Shown here one piece after another: positions 1 through 7,979 of a stretch of 64,000 nt of DNA. Source of the DNA: Bryobacteraceae bacterium (lineage in GTDB: Bacteria; Acidobacteriota; Terriglobia; Bryobacterales; Bryobacteraceae). The translations under genes and the position numbers were made by a program. How positions within the stretch are numbered: position 1 is the first letter of the stretch; every line of letters starts with the position of its first letter. The notes under the pieces were generated by a model that saw nothing but the letters and a program-made list of their open reading frames with translations, was not told the DNA's origin and made no database searches. The stretch lies in assembly GCA_041394945.1 (NCBI GenBank), contig JAWKHH010000001.1:1798001-1862000 (forward strand), written 5' to 3'.

Positions 1-519
1 CGGCTCACTCCGGCCCGGGTGGCGGGCCTGGCGATCGCCTTCGGGGGACTCTGCTTCGTGATGCTCGGGAATCCGGAAGCGTCGCTGGCGCCGGACCCGA
101 TGCTCGGCAACCTGCTCACCGCCGCGTCGTCGTGCCTGCTCGGAATCCGGCTCTTGTACACACGCCATCTCGTCCAATCGATCCCGCCTCTCCGGGCCAT
201 CGTCTGGCAGGTGGGGCTCTCGCTGCCGATGTTCCTGATTCCGGCGCTGCTGCTCGAACCGCCCGCTCTACGCCCGGTGGAGTGGCCCGCTGTCTCCGCC
301 ATCGTCTATCAGGGCGCGGTGGTGGCCGGCATCTGCTTCGTCGTATGGGCATCCCTGCTCAAGCGCTACAGCGCCGGCACGATCTCAATGTTCTCATTCA
401 CGATCCCCTTCTTCGGAATGGCCGCAAGCGCGCTGCTGTTCGCCGAGCCGGTCACGGGCCGCCTTGTCGCGGGCGCGGCAATGGTCACCCTCGGCATCGT
501 GATCGTCACGCGAGTCTGA
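1..519 (+). CDS. EamA/DMT-family transporter, C-terminal part (5' end outside window)
   Basis: The frame is open from base 1 to a TGA at 517-519, so the gene begins before the window and 172 residues are visible. The protein is a chain of hydrophobic helices broken by short polar loops, with one basic loop (LLYTRHLVQSIPPLRA) and a final helix with MVTLGIVIVTRV. This matches the second EamA repeat of drug/metabolite transporters, inner-membrane proteins of about 300 residues with ten helices that export small metabolites. The substrate cannot be told. The GTG at 19 is an internal valine codon and not a start. The gene is followed by a 77-base gap and then a receptor gene with its own promoter-like sequence. 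An unrelated multi-helix permease is the alternative. Confidence 0.75.
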   Translation, partial: RLTPARVAGLAIAFGGLCFVMLGNPEASLAPDPMLGNLLTAASSCLLGIRLLYTRHLVQSIPPLRAIVWQVGLSLPMFLIPALLLEPPALRPVEWPAVSAIVYQGAVVAGICFVVWASLLKRYSAGTISMFSFTIPFFGMAASALLFAEPVTGRLVAGAAMVTLGIVIVTRV

Positions 520-556
520 GCGCGCCAGGCAAACCCCGGTCGATTGACAGTTCTTA

Positions 557-562
557 TATAAT
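557..562 (+). promoter_or_regulatory. -10-like TATAAT upstream of the first Oar-like receptor
   Basis: A perfect TATAAT lies in an AT-rich island in otherwise GC-rich DNA and would start a transcript near 569, about 28 bases before the receptor start at 597. A TTGACA at 544-549 is only 7 bases away and cannot be its -35 partner at normal spacing. The -35 is therefore unassigned. Confidence 0.4.
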
Positions 563-596
563 TGAGACCGTTTAATTCTTCGGCAAGGGGGTCTCC

Positions 597-3500
597 ATGT
601 CTCTGACTCGCATCCTGCTCATCGCCGGCGCGTGGGCCGCCGTCACCCACGGGCAAACAACCACAACGAATATCACCGGCCAACTCGTCGACCCAACCGG
701 CGCCGCCATTCCCGGCGCGCAGGTGGTGGCCACCAACACCGCCACCAATGTCACCACGGCGACGCGCACCACGGACACTGGCAACTACAGTGTCACTGTG
801 TACCCCGGCGTCTACCGGCTCACCGTGGAAGCCGACGGCTTCAAGCGCGCCGCGCGCGACAACATCACCGTCACGGCGTCCACCACCGTCCGCCTCGACA
901 TCACCCTCCAGTTAGGCGCGGTGTCGGAAACGGTGGAAGTCTCCGGACAACTGCTCACCGTGCAAACCGACAACGCCAAGGTCTCCACGGCGATCGAGAA
1001 CAAGTTCGTCGACGAACTCCCGCTCGTGGTGAGCGGCGCGCTCCGCAACCCATTCAACCTGATCTCGATCGCGGCGCAATCGAACGAGTACAGCGGCAAC
1101 AACATGTCGCTCGGCGGCGGGCAGGCGCGGGCCTGGGACGCCACCATGGACGGCGTCTCCATCGCCACGAACCGATCGGCCGACCAGAGCGAGATCGCCT
1201 ACAACGCGCCGTCGGTGGAAGCGATCACCGAAGTCGCCGTCGATACCAACGGCTTCAAAGCCGAATACGGACAAGCCGGCGGCGGCGTGCTCACATTCTC
1301 TTCGAAAAGCGGCACCAACCAATTGCACGGTTCCGTATATGAGTTCCTGCGCAATGAGAAGCTCGACGCGCGCGGGTTCTTCGCGTCATCGCGCTCCGTG
1401 CTCAAGCAGCACGATTTCGGAGTCGCCGGCGGCGGCCCTATCCGTCGCAACAAGACGTTCTTCTTCCTGGCCTACGAAGGCTTCCGCATCCGACGCGGCG
1501 CCAACGCCACCATCCAGACCGTCCCGACGCCCGAAATGTACCAGGGCGACTTCACGAACTGGGTGAACCCGCAGGGCGCGCGCCTGGCGATCTATGACCC
1601 GTCCACCACGCGGACCCGCGCCGGCGGCGGCTTCGAACGCGATCCCTTCCCCGGGAACATGATTCCCCAGGCGCGTTTCTCGCCGATCAGTTCCAAGGTG
1701 ATGTCCTTCGGCCAGGGGCTCACTCCCAACCGCGGCGGCGTCCCCGGCACCATTGACTACGTCCGCAACAACTGGATTACCACCTCCGGCACCATCGAGA
1801 ATCCGCAGGATAAAGGGAGCGTAAAGGTGGACCATGTGTTCAACGACGCGCATCGGGCGGCCTTCTTCTACAACATCACCAAGTTCCGACAGCAGCCCGG
1901 CGCCGGGGGCCCTCCCGGATTACCCATCCCGCTTTGGACCGGCCAGGTACAGAATTTCGACACCAATCAATACCGCGCCACGCATGACTGGGTAGTGTCC
2001 CCGTCGATGGTCAACCATTTCTCGATCGGCGGCAACGTGTTCGACAAACTGAGCGCCGGCGCCGCCTGGGGACTCGACGCCGGATGGAGTTCCAAGGTCG
2101 GCTGTTTCGGCAACGTGATCGATTGCGATCGCAACTTTCCGATCATCACGTTCTCCGAGTTTTCATCCTGGGGCGGCACCGCCCGCAACGGCACGACGCA
2201 GCCGCTTTGGGCGCTAAAGGACGATTTCAGCGTTCTGCGCGGCAACCATAACTTCAAGTTCGGCGGTTCGTTCCAGAGCCAGCGCGCCAACGGTTTCGGC
2301 GAGCAGTGCATCGCCGGCTGCGCCGACTTCCGGTTCACCTCCACCGGCGTACCCGGCGACACCTCGTTCCGCAGCGGCTCGTCCTTCGCCTCGTTCCTGC
2401 TCGGAGAAGCCATCGGCGGCGGCACCGAAACCGAACGTCAGGTCTATCAGACCTATCGCTATCACGGCTTCTACGCCCAGGACGACTGGCGCTTGTCACC
2501 GAAGCTCACCCTGAACATCGGGCTGCGCTATGAATTCACGCGTCCGCCCATTGACCTCCGCGACCAGTACTCGGATTTCACGCCGAACAAGCCGAATCCG
2601 CGGGTGAACAACTTCCCCGGCGCGCTGCGCTTCGCCGGTTTTGGCGCAGGCCGCGAAAACGCGCGGTCGCTCGTGCCGAGCTGGTGGGGCGCATGGGGTC
2701 CGCGCTTCGGACTCGCCTACGCTATGAATCCGAAGACAATCATCCGTTCCGCGTTCGGACGGTCGTTCAGCAAAGTGACCGTCGTCGCCGGCAGCGGCCA
2801 CTTCGCCGGCTTCATCGGCACCTATCGGTTCACGAGTCCGAACAACGGCATCACGTCCGCTTTCAATTGGGACCGGGGCCTGCCCGAGTATCAACTGCCG
2901 GTCTCCGTGGATCCGAACGCGCCGCTCGACCCGTCGTTCTCCAACAACCAGAACGTCGATTTCTGGAACGGCACAGATGCCTCGCGCGCGCCGGAGAACT
3001 ACTACTGGACGTTCAACGTTCAGCGCGAAATCAACGGCAGCACGGTGGCTGAACTCGGCTACGCCGCCAACATCGGCGCGCATCTGCAGACCGGGCTCCT
3101 GAACACCAATCAGGTGCCGACGGCGATCTGGAACGACTTCGTGCGGCGCCTCGGCCCCACCGCCGCCGCCAACCTGATGCGCGCGCAGATCACCTCGCCG
3201 CTGGCGGCCGCCAACGGGATCGCCGCGCCGTATGCGAACTTCACCGATCCTTCGATCCAGCAGACGCGCACGGTGAATCAGTCCCTGCGGCCGTATCCGC
3301 AATACCTCAACGTCAACACCGGAAGCCAGGGCGGCGACAAGAGCGGCCACTCCACCTACCACTCGATGATCGCCAAACTCACCCGCCGCTACTCGAACGG
3401 CCTGGCCCTCGAATGGAACTACGTGCTTTCGAAGCTGATCACCGACGCCGACAATTACAGCGACGGCGACGGCTCCACGATGGACCACTACAACCGTGGC

Positions 3501-4088
3501 CTCGAGAAATCGATCGGCGAATTCGATCTCACCCACGTCGCCAAGTTCGCCACCGTGTACGAACTGCCCGTGGGCCGCGGCAAGCGCTTCCTCAGCGACG
3601 GCAACAGCGTCGCGAACGCCGTGCTCGGCGGATGGCGGCTTTCCGCGATTCAGATCTACCAGAGCGGGCAGCCGATCGCCATCGCGCGCAACAATCCGCT
3701 CCCGATCTTCAACAAAGCGGCCCGCCCGCTGGTGACCAGCTACGATAACTGGCGCGCTCCGGTTGGCGACGGCGGCTTCGACCCCGCCCGCGACCGCTTC
3801 CTCGCCGCCAGCGCCTTCCCCACCCAGCCCGTCGACTTCGGCAATGCCACCCGGCACAACCCCAAGGTCCGCATGTTTCCGTTGTTCAACGAGAACCTCA
3901 GCCTCGCGAAGACCTTTTCGCTCACCGAACGCTTCCGGCTCGATTTCCGCTGGGAGGCGTTCAACCTGTTCAACCGCGTCCGGTTCACGCCGGGCGGGAC
4001 GAACCTGAACAGCAACGCATTCGGCGTGGTGACGAGCCAGGCCAATGCGCCGCGGTCCATGCAGGGGGCTCTCAAGCTGTATTGGTAG
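597..4088 (+). CDS. Oar-like TonB-dependent receptor with carboxypeptidase-regulatory domain (1163 aa)
   Basis: An outer-membrane receptor that should bind a large substrate outside the cell and import it with TonB energy. It has a signal peptide (about residues 1-20, ending THGQ). A CarboxypepD_reg-like beta-sandwich follows at about 23-105 (GQLVDPTGAAIPGAQVVAT), then a plug domain at about 115-240 (FVDELPLVVSGALRNPFNLI). The rest is a long barrel with many aromatic and Asn/Arg-rich strands, ending in LKLYW; a terminal aromatic fits outer-membrane barrel assembly. ATG 597 is preceded by a purine-rich AAGGGGG. It belongs to the same subfamily as the 19486 and 23069 genes (shared MYxGDFxNWV, KSGHSxYHS, DHYNRxLEKSIGxxDLTH) but is clearly more divergent than they are from each other. 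Substrate unknown; polysaccharide or protein fragments are usual guesses. Confidence 0.88.
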   Translation: MSLTRILLIAGAWAAVTHGQTTTTNITGQLVDPTGAAIPGAQVVATNTATNVTTATRTTDTGNYSVTVYPGVYRLTVEADGFKRAARDNITVTASTTVRLDITLQLGAVSETVEVSGQLLTVQTDNAKVSTAIENKFVDELPLVVSGALRNPFNLISIAAQSNEYSGNNMSLGGGQARAWDATMDGVSIATNRSADQSEIAYNAPSVEAITEVAVDTNGFKAEYGQAGGGVLTFSSKSGTNQLHGSVYEFLRNEKLDARGFFASSRSVLKQHDFGVAGGGPIRRNKTFFFLAYEGFRIRRGANATIQTVPTPEMYQGDFTNWVNPQGARLAIYDPSTTRTRAGGGFERDPFPGNMIPQARFSPISSKVMSFGQGLTPNRGGVPGTIDYVRNNWITTSGTIENPQDKGSVKVDHVFNDAHRAAFFYNITKFRQQPGAGGPPGLPIPLWTGQVQNFDTNQYRATHDWVVSPSMVNHFSIGGNVFDKLSAGAAWGLDAGWSSKVGCFGNVIDCDRNFPIITFSEFSSWGGTARNGTTQPLWALKDDFSVLRGNHNFKFGGSFQSQRANGFGEQCIAGCADFRFTSTGVPGDTSFRSGSSFASFLLGEAIGGGTETERQVYQTYRYHGFYAQDDWRLSPKLTLNIGLRYEFTRPPIDLRDQYSDFTPNKPNPRVNNFPGALRFAGFGAGRENARSLVPSWWGAWGPRFGLAYAMNPKTIIRSAFGRSFSKVTVVAGSGHFAGFIGTYRFTSPNNGITSAFNWDRGLPEYQLPVSVDPNAPLDPSFSNNQNVDFWNGTDASRAPENYYWTFNVQREINGSTVAELGYAANIGAHLQTGLLNTNQVPTAIWNDFVRRLGPTAAANLMRAQITSPLAAANGIAAPYANFTDPSIQQTRTVNQSLRPYPQYLNVNTGSQGGDKSGHSTYHSMIAKLTRRYSNGLALEWNYVLSKLITDADNYSDGDGSTMDHYNRGLEKSIGEFDLTHVAKFATVYELPVGRGKRFLSDGNSVANAVLGGWRLSAIQIYQSGQPIAIARNNPLPIFNKAARPLVTSYDNWRAPVGDGGFDPARDRFLAASAFPTQPVDFGNATRHNPKVRMFPLFNENLSLAKTFSLTERFRLDFRWEAFNLFNRVRFTPGGTNLNSNAFGVVTSQANAPRSMQGALKLYW

Positions 4089-4102
4089 CAGCCGTTGGGC
4101 GC

Positions 4103-4108
4103 TACAAT
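4103..4108 (+). promoter_or_regulatory. -10-like TACAAT 15 bases before the dienelactone hydrolase start
   Basis: TACAAT at 4103-4108 would place the transcript start around 4115, three bases before ATG 4118. No Shine-Dalgarno sequence precedes that ATG, so a leaderless or nearly leaderless mRNA is likely. No convincing -35 was seen. Confidence 0.4.
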
Positions 4109-4117
4109 GGGGCGGTT

Positions 4118-4807
4118 ATGAGCGAAATGGTTCAGTTCAACCGCCCCGACGGCGGCACGTGTTCGGCTTGGTGCGTGGAGCCGGCCGCGGGCTCGTCGGC
4201 GCCCGGGGTCGTGGTGATTCAGGAGTGGTGGGGATTGAACGATCAGATCAAGGGCGTCGCCCAACGGTTCGCCGACGCCGGCTACCGCGCCTTGGTTCCG
4301 GACCTCTATCGCGGCAAAGTGGGCGTCGACGCCGAGGAGGCCAGCCACCTCATGCGCGGTCTCAATTTCGGCGACGCGGCCGGCCAGGACGTTCGCGGCG
4401 CCGTCCAGTACCTGAAGCAATCGAGCGCGAAGGTGGGCGTAACCGGTTATTGCATGGGCGGCGCGCTTACGCTGCTCGCCGCGGCGAACGTGCCGGAGTC
4501 CGACGCGGCCGTCTGCTGGTACGGCTTTCCGCCGCTCGAATACATCGACGCCTCGAAGATCAATGCGCCGCTGCTCGGCCATTTCGCGGAACAGGACGCA
4601 TTCTTCCCGGTCGCCAAAGTGGGTGAACTCGAAGACAAACTGAAGGCCGCCGGCGTCGCCTTCGAGTTCCATCGTTACGACGCCCGGCACGCCTTCGCCA
4701 ACGAGACCGCCGTGAACTCGCCGATCGCGACAGCCTACGACGCCGGGTGCGCCGCCTTGGCCTGGGACCGAACGCTCGCCTTCTTCGGCCGCCATCTGAA
4801 GGGCTGA
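4118..4807 (+). CDS. Dienelactone hydrolase family protein (229 aa)
   Basis: A cytoplasmic alpha/beta hydrolase of the dienelactone hydrolase family, which opens lactones such as 4-carboxymethylenebut-2-en-4-olide in chloroaromatic breakdown; many homologues have unknown substrates. The catalytic triad is readable: the nucleophile elbow GYCMGG with Cys112, the Asp in EQDAFFP, and the His in DARHAF. The early VIQEWWGLN motif is typical of the family. The length is normal. ATG 4118 was chosen because the reading frame further upstream (from 4082) overlaps the end of the receptor gene and adds an unlikely N-terminus. ATG 4127 is also possible. The gene is followed after four bases by a DUF2007 gene, so the two are probably co-transcribed. 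Confidence 0.85.
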   Translation: MSEMVQFNRPDGGTCSAWCVEPAAGSSAPGVVVIQEWWGLNDQIKGVAQRFADAGYRALVPDLYRGKVGVDAEEASHLMRGLNFGDAAGQDVRGAVQYLKQSSAKVGVTGYCMGGALTLLAAANVPESDAAVCWYGFPPLEYIDASKINAPLLGHFAEQDAFFPVAKVGELEDKLKAAGVAFEFHRYDARHAFANETAVNSPIATAYDAGCAALAWDRTLAFFGRHLKG

Positions 4808-4811
4808 CACG

Positions 4812-5078
4812 TTGCGCCGCGAGCCGGATTACTTCGAAGAGCGCCCGCTCGAACTCGTCTACATCGCCAAGAAGCTCAGAGAGGCGCTGGCCGTGGAGGA
4901 GTTGCTCACCGCGAACGAGATCGACTACCTCGTCGAAGTCGACTACTACACCGGCGGGCTGATCTTTCGCAGCGAACGAGCCGGCGCGTTCCTGTACGTG
5001 GAGGAGTCGAAGCTCGAACCAACCGCCGAACTCTTGCGGAGCAAAGGCTACCGGCCGCAGCCGGATCACGAAAAGTAG
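4812..5078 (+). CDS. DUF2007-like small protein (88 aa)
   Basis: A small acidic protein starting at a TTG four bases after the hydrolase stop. The core (LVYIAKKLREALAVEELLTANEIDYLVEVDYYTGG) has the alpha/beta pattern of DUF2007, described as a putative signal-transducing or metal-binding domain. Here it reads as a shift between a 'source' helix and a paired strand, followed by GAFLYVEESKLEPTAELL. No other start codon fits, and close coupling to the upstream gene may supply ribosomes. It ends one base before the stop of the convergent gene at 5080. Function unknown; the family assignment is by pattern only. Confidence 0.6.
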   Translation: MRREPDYFEERPLELVYIAKKLREALAVEELLTANEIDYLVEVDYYTGGLIFRSERAGAFLYVEESKLEPTAELLRSKGYRPQPDHEK

Positions 5079-5079
5079 A

Positions 5080-7815
5080 CTACTGCGAGGTGGTGCTCGG
5101 GTTCGGGTTGTACACTGGCAGGGTGACGATGTTGCTCACGTAGATGTCCTGAGCGATCGTAAGCTGCGTCTGCTCATCGGAAGGAAGATCCGAGTTCAGT
5201 TCCAGCGCCACCTCAAACACTCCGATCGCGCCCGGAAGCATGCCCGCCGATAGCACGTTCGCCGTGCGCCCGCCCGCCAGCGACGAGACAAACTCCACCG
5301 GATCGTTCAGTTCCGGGCCGTCGTAGGCTTGCCCGGTGTGCTGGCCCAACTTGGCCTCCTCCGGCGTGACGAGCCCAAGCCCGGTGGCCAGGACCAGGAT
5401 CGTCTCGCCCGGCAGCGCGGGATTCTCCCTGGTCACCAACCCTTCGTTGGCGCAGCACAGCGCGGGGGTGGTAGCCGTCATGATCACCTGATCGCCGTCG
5501 AGCGAAGACGCTGAGTACTCGATGCCGTTGCCCGCCTGCCCGCGCACGCGCGCCCGAAGCCGGATACGGGTGAACGAGCCGGCCTGGAACGCTTCCACTT
5601 CCGGATCCTGGTTGATGAGTTCGATCATCTTGTTCCGGACGCTCTCGAGCGTGTCGTCTTCCACCAGCGTGTAGGAGTACGCCCGGTCGCGAATGCGAAC
5701 GGTCGCCACGTTGCCGGCGGCCGTCGAGCCGTCCACCGAAACCGTGCCGGTGGCGTACGGGCTGCCGTGCATGACGATACCCGGCCGCGGATCGGCGCTG
5801 CCCTCCACGGCGAAGATCCCGGGGTTCTGCGGAACGATCGGCACCGAAACCGCCGTGGCCGCCTGCACGGAGCCGTCGTCGCGCCGCGTTCGCACGATCG
5901 CGTTGATGCTCTGCGCGTCGAGCACTTCCCACGGCACCTGCGCGCGGATCTCTTCCGGCGACACCATGAACAGCGGCGCACGAATGCCGTCGAAGTAGAC
6001 CTGGACGCCGGCCAGTTCGGTGGGCAGATTCGTGGCGTTCGGATCTGCCGAGGCCGTGGAATCCGAGAGCCCCTCGCCGAACAGCGACACGATCGTGCCC
6101 GGCGCGATCTGCGCGGCGTCCTGTCCGCCCTGCAGCGTCGCGCTCGAGGTCGCCGCCACGAGATTCGCGGCGTTGTCGCCTTCGATCGTGACCTCGATCG
6201 CCACCGAATTGCCCTCGGCCCCGGACATTCGCGCCGTCAGGATCACGGCAGCACGGTTCACATTCGGCGACGCGAACGCGAGCGGGTCGCCCGCGCCGGC
6301 ATTGATCACGCCCACCACATGCTCCACCACCTGCGCGAAGCTCTCCTCCCGCTGCACCGTGTAACTGTACTCCACTTCGCCGATCTTCACCTTGATGATC
6401 TGGCCTTGCGCCACCGTGCCTGAGAACGTGATCGCCCCGATGGCGAACACCTCGCGCGATGCCGCGTTGCGGACGCCCGTGTTCGGCACCTTCCGCTCGG
6501 AGGCGGTAAAGATCATCACGCGGCGCGAAAATGGATCGCTTACGAAGAGGTTCTTGCCGTCGAAGGCGAGCGACTGCGGCGTCCGCACCGCGCCGGAACT
6601 CGCCACGCCGCGCGGGTCAGCGCTGTCGGAGATCAGGTTCACGCGTTCGAAGATTTGCCCGAGCACGGCGTCCGCGGTGGCGCCGTTCTCGGTGGGCACG
6701 GAATTGTAGATCATCACCCGGTCGTTGCCGCCATCGGCGATAAACAGATAGTTGCCGCTGATCAGCGCTGAGCGTGGAAACTCGAGAGTCCGCTCGCACA
6801 GCCGCGGGTAGAGATTATTGCCGTCGTCGTCCACGCCCGTGGGCTCGCACATCACTTCCACGTTGTTCGCGCGGCCGCTGGTGAAATCCGGCTGGCCCAC
6901 CACGATATCCGGCTCCGCCTGGTTCTGCGTCGGGATCGAGTTCCAGATGAGCACGCGGTTGTTGCCGAGATCGGTGACCACCAGCCGCATGCCATCGCTC
7001 GTCACCGCCACCGGTGTGCGGAATTCGTTGCGCTTCGGGGTGAAGTCGGTCTTGGTGAGGTCGGTTTGAACCGTCGTTTCGAAGTTCGGAGCGCCCAGCA
7101 CCACGCTCGCAGCCGCGCCGTTGCTCGTCGGAATCGAGTTCCAGATCAGCACACGGTTGTTGCCGGTGTCGGCTACGAACAGCTTTCCGTTCTGCAGCCA
7201 GACGCCCTGCGGACCCCGAAGCGTGTTGTTGGCAGGCGTGATTCCTTTGCCACCGTTCACCAGCACGCTCTTGAAGTCCGATTGGCCGATCACCACGTCG
7301 GCCGGGGCGTCGTTGGTTTGCGGCACAGTGTTCCAGATCAGGATGCGATTGTTGTCCGTATCGGCCACCACCAGCATCACGCCGTCGGTGGCGACGCCCA
7401 GCGGGTTCCGCAGCGTCTTTTCCGAAGCGGCCTTCAACTCGCCCGTATCGAAGTCGGGCTGCCCGAGCACCACCGTCGCTTCGCCCACGCACACGTTGCA
7501 GCGCCGGCTCTGCGGCAATTCGTCTTCCGGCTGCGGAAGGGTCGTCGAAAGGTTCTTATACAAAAGGACGCGATGGTTGATCGGAGTGGCCCCGAGCCGG
7601 TTCGCATCCACCACCACCAGCATGTCGTTGGCGTAGGCGACCCCGCCCACCGCGCCCAGCAGCGTCTGCGAAACGCCCGGCTCCTGTGCGGTGAATGTCG
7701 GCTGGCCGATCACCAGACGCGCCGCCTGTCCGGTGGTGAAACCCTCGGCGGCGTTCGCCGCGGGCGCTGCGGCAACCATGCTGATAGCTATGAGGAAAGA
7801 CGAGAAGTGCTTCAT
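5080..7815 (-). CDS. Secreted NHL-like repeat protein with Solibacter C-terminal domain (TIGR03437), 911 aa
   Basis: An exported protein with a signal peptide (about residues 1-23, ending ANAAEG). Residues about 30-440 carry roughly six repeats of about 60-70 residues, each with a VxGQPDF-like turn and a block such as RVLIWNSIPTSNGA. This fits an NHL-type beta-propeller. The C-terminal half holds the TIGR03437-type domain (APGTIVSLFGEGLS ... PLFMVSPEEIRAQVPWEV ... ILVLATGLG), which is common in Solibacter-like genomes and of unknown function. Two copies of a separate module of about 90 residues (VKIGEVEYSYTVQREES and VRIRDRAYSYTLVEDDT) lie at about 455-565 and 690-790. The second is inside the C-terminal domain. 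It is probably a surface or extracellular protein; partners are unknown. Confidence 0.75.
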   Translation of the reverse strand: MKHFSSFLIAISMVAAAPAANAAEGFTTGQAARLVIGQPTFTAQEPGVSQTLLGAVGGVAYANDMLVVVDANRLGATPINHRVLLYKNLSTTLPQPEDELPQSRRCNVCVGEATVVLGQPDFDTGELKAASEKTLRNPLGVATDGVMLVVADTDNNRILIWNTVPQTNDAPADVVIGQSDFKSVLVNGGKGITPANNTLRGPQGVWLQNGKLFVADTGNNRVLIWNSIPTSNGAAASVVLGAPNFETTVQTDLTKTDFTPKRNEFRTPVAVTSDGMRLVVTDLGNNRVLIWNSIPTQNQAEPDIVVGQPDFTSGRANNVEVMCEPTGVDDDGNNLYPRLCERTLEFPRSALISGNYLFIADGGNDRVMIYNSVPTENGATADAVLGQIFERVNLISDSADPRGVASSGAVRTPQSLAFDGKNLFVSDPFSRRVMIFTASERKVPNTGVRNAASREVFAIGAITFSGTVAQGQIIKVKIGEVEYSYTVQREESFAQVVEHVVGVINAGAGDPLAFASPNVNRAAVILTARMSGAEGNSVAIEVTIEGDNAANLVAATSSATLQGGQDAAQIAPGTIVSLFGEGLSDSTASADPNATNLPTELAGVQVYFDGIRAPLFMVSPEEIRAQVPWEVLDAQSINAIVRTRRDDGSVQAATAVSVPIVPQNPGIFAVEGSADPRPGIVMHGSPYATGTVSVDGSTAAGNVATVRIRDRAYSYTLVEDDTLESVRNKMIELINQDPEVEAFQAGSFTRIRLRARVRGQAGNGIEYSASSLDGDQVIMTATTPALCCANEGLVTRENPALPGETILVLATGLGLVTPEEAKLGQHTGQAYDGPELNDPVEFVSSLAGGRTANVLSAGMLPGAIGVFEVALELNSDLPSDEQTQLTIAQDIYVSNIVTLPVYNPNPSTTSQ

Positions 7816-7875
7816 CGGTCAGACTGCGGGGTGGCAGGCAAACTCCCGCCCTGCCCCTGGTTCCAGAGACTTTTC

Positions 7876-7884
7876 AGTATACCA
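7876..7884 (-). promoter_or_regulatory. Extended -10 (TGGTATACT) for the 7815 gene
   Basis: On the minus strand TGGTATACT is an extended -10 (TGn plus TATACT). It would start a transcript near 7869 with a leader of about 55 bases before the gene at 7815. No clear -35 was seen. Confidence 0.35.
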
Positions 7885-7930
7885 AGACTGCTGACGCAGG
7901 CCCCGGAATCGCGGTTTCGCGCCCCGGGCA

Positions 7931-7958
7931 TTTAACAAATGATTAATCGCGATAGAAT
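7931..7958 (+). promoter_or_regulatory. Putative promoter of the PSD1/DUF1501/TPR/CRTAC1 gene train
   Basis: TTTAAC (7931-7936) and TAGAAT (7953-7958) are 16 bases apart. The predicted start is near 7965, a leader of about 15 bases. The small palindromes GATTAATC and TCGCGA lie between the two boxes and could bind a regulator. Confidence 0.4.
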
Positions 7959-7979
7959 GGGCACCGAACCCGATTCCAC

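Noticed and set aside
544..562. TTGACA and TATAAT as one promoter before the first receptor
   Set aside because: Only 7 bases separate the two hexamers; sigma-70 promoters need about 17. TATAAT alone was kept.
2496..3857. Long minus-strand open frame (453 codons) inside the first receptor gene
   Set aside because: Val/Glu/Arg-rich with no domain pattern and fully inside the plus-strand receptor; a typical high-GC antisense shadow.
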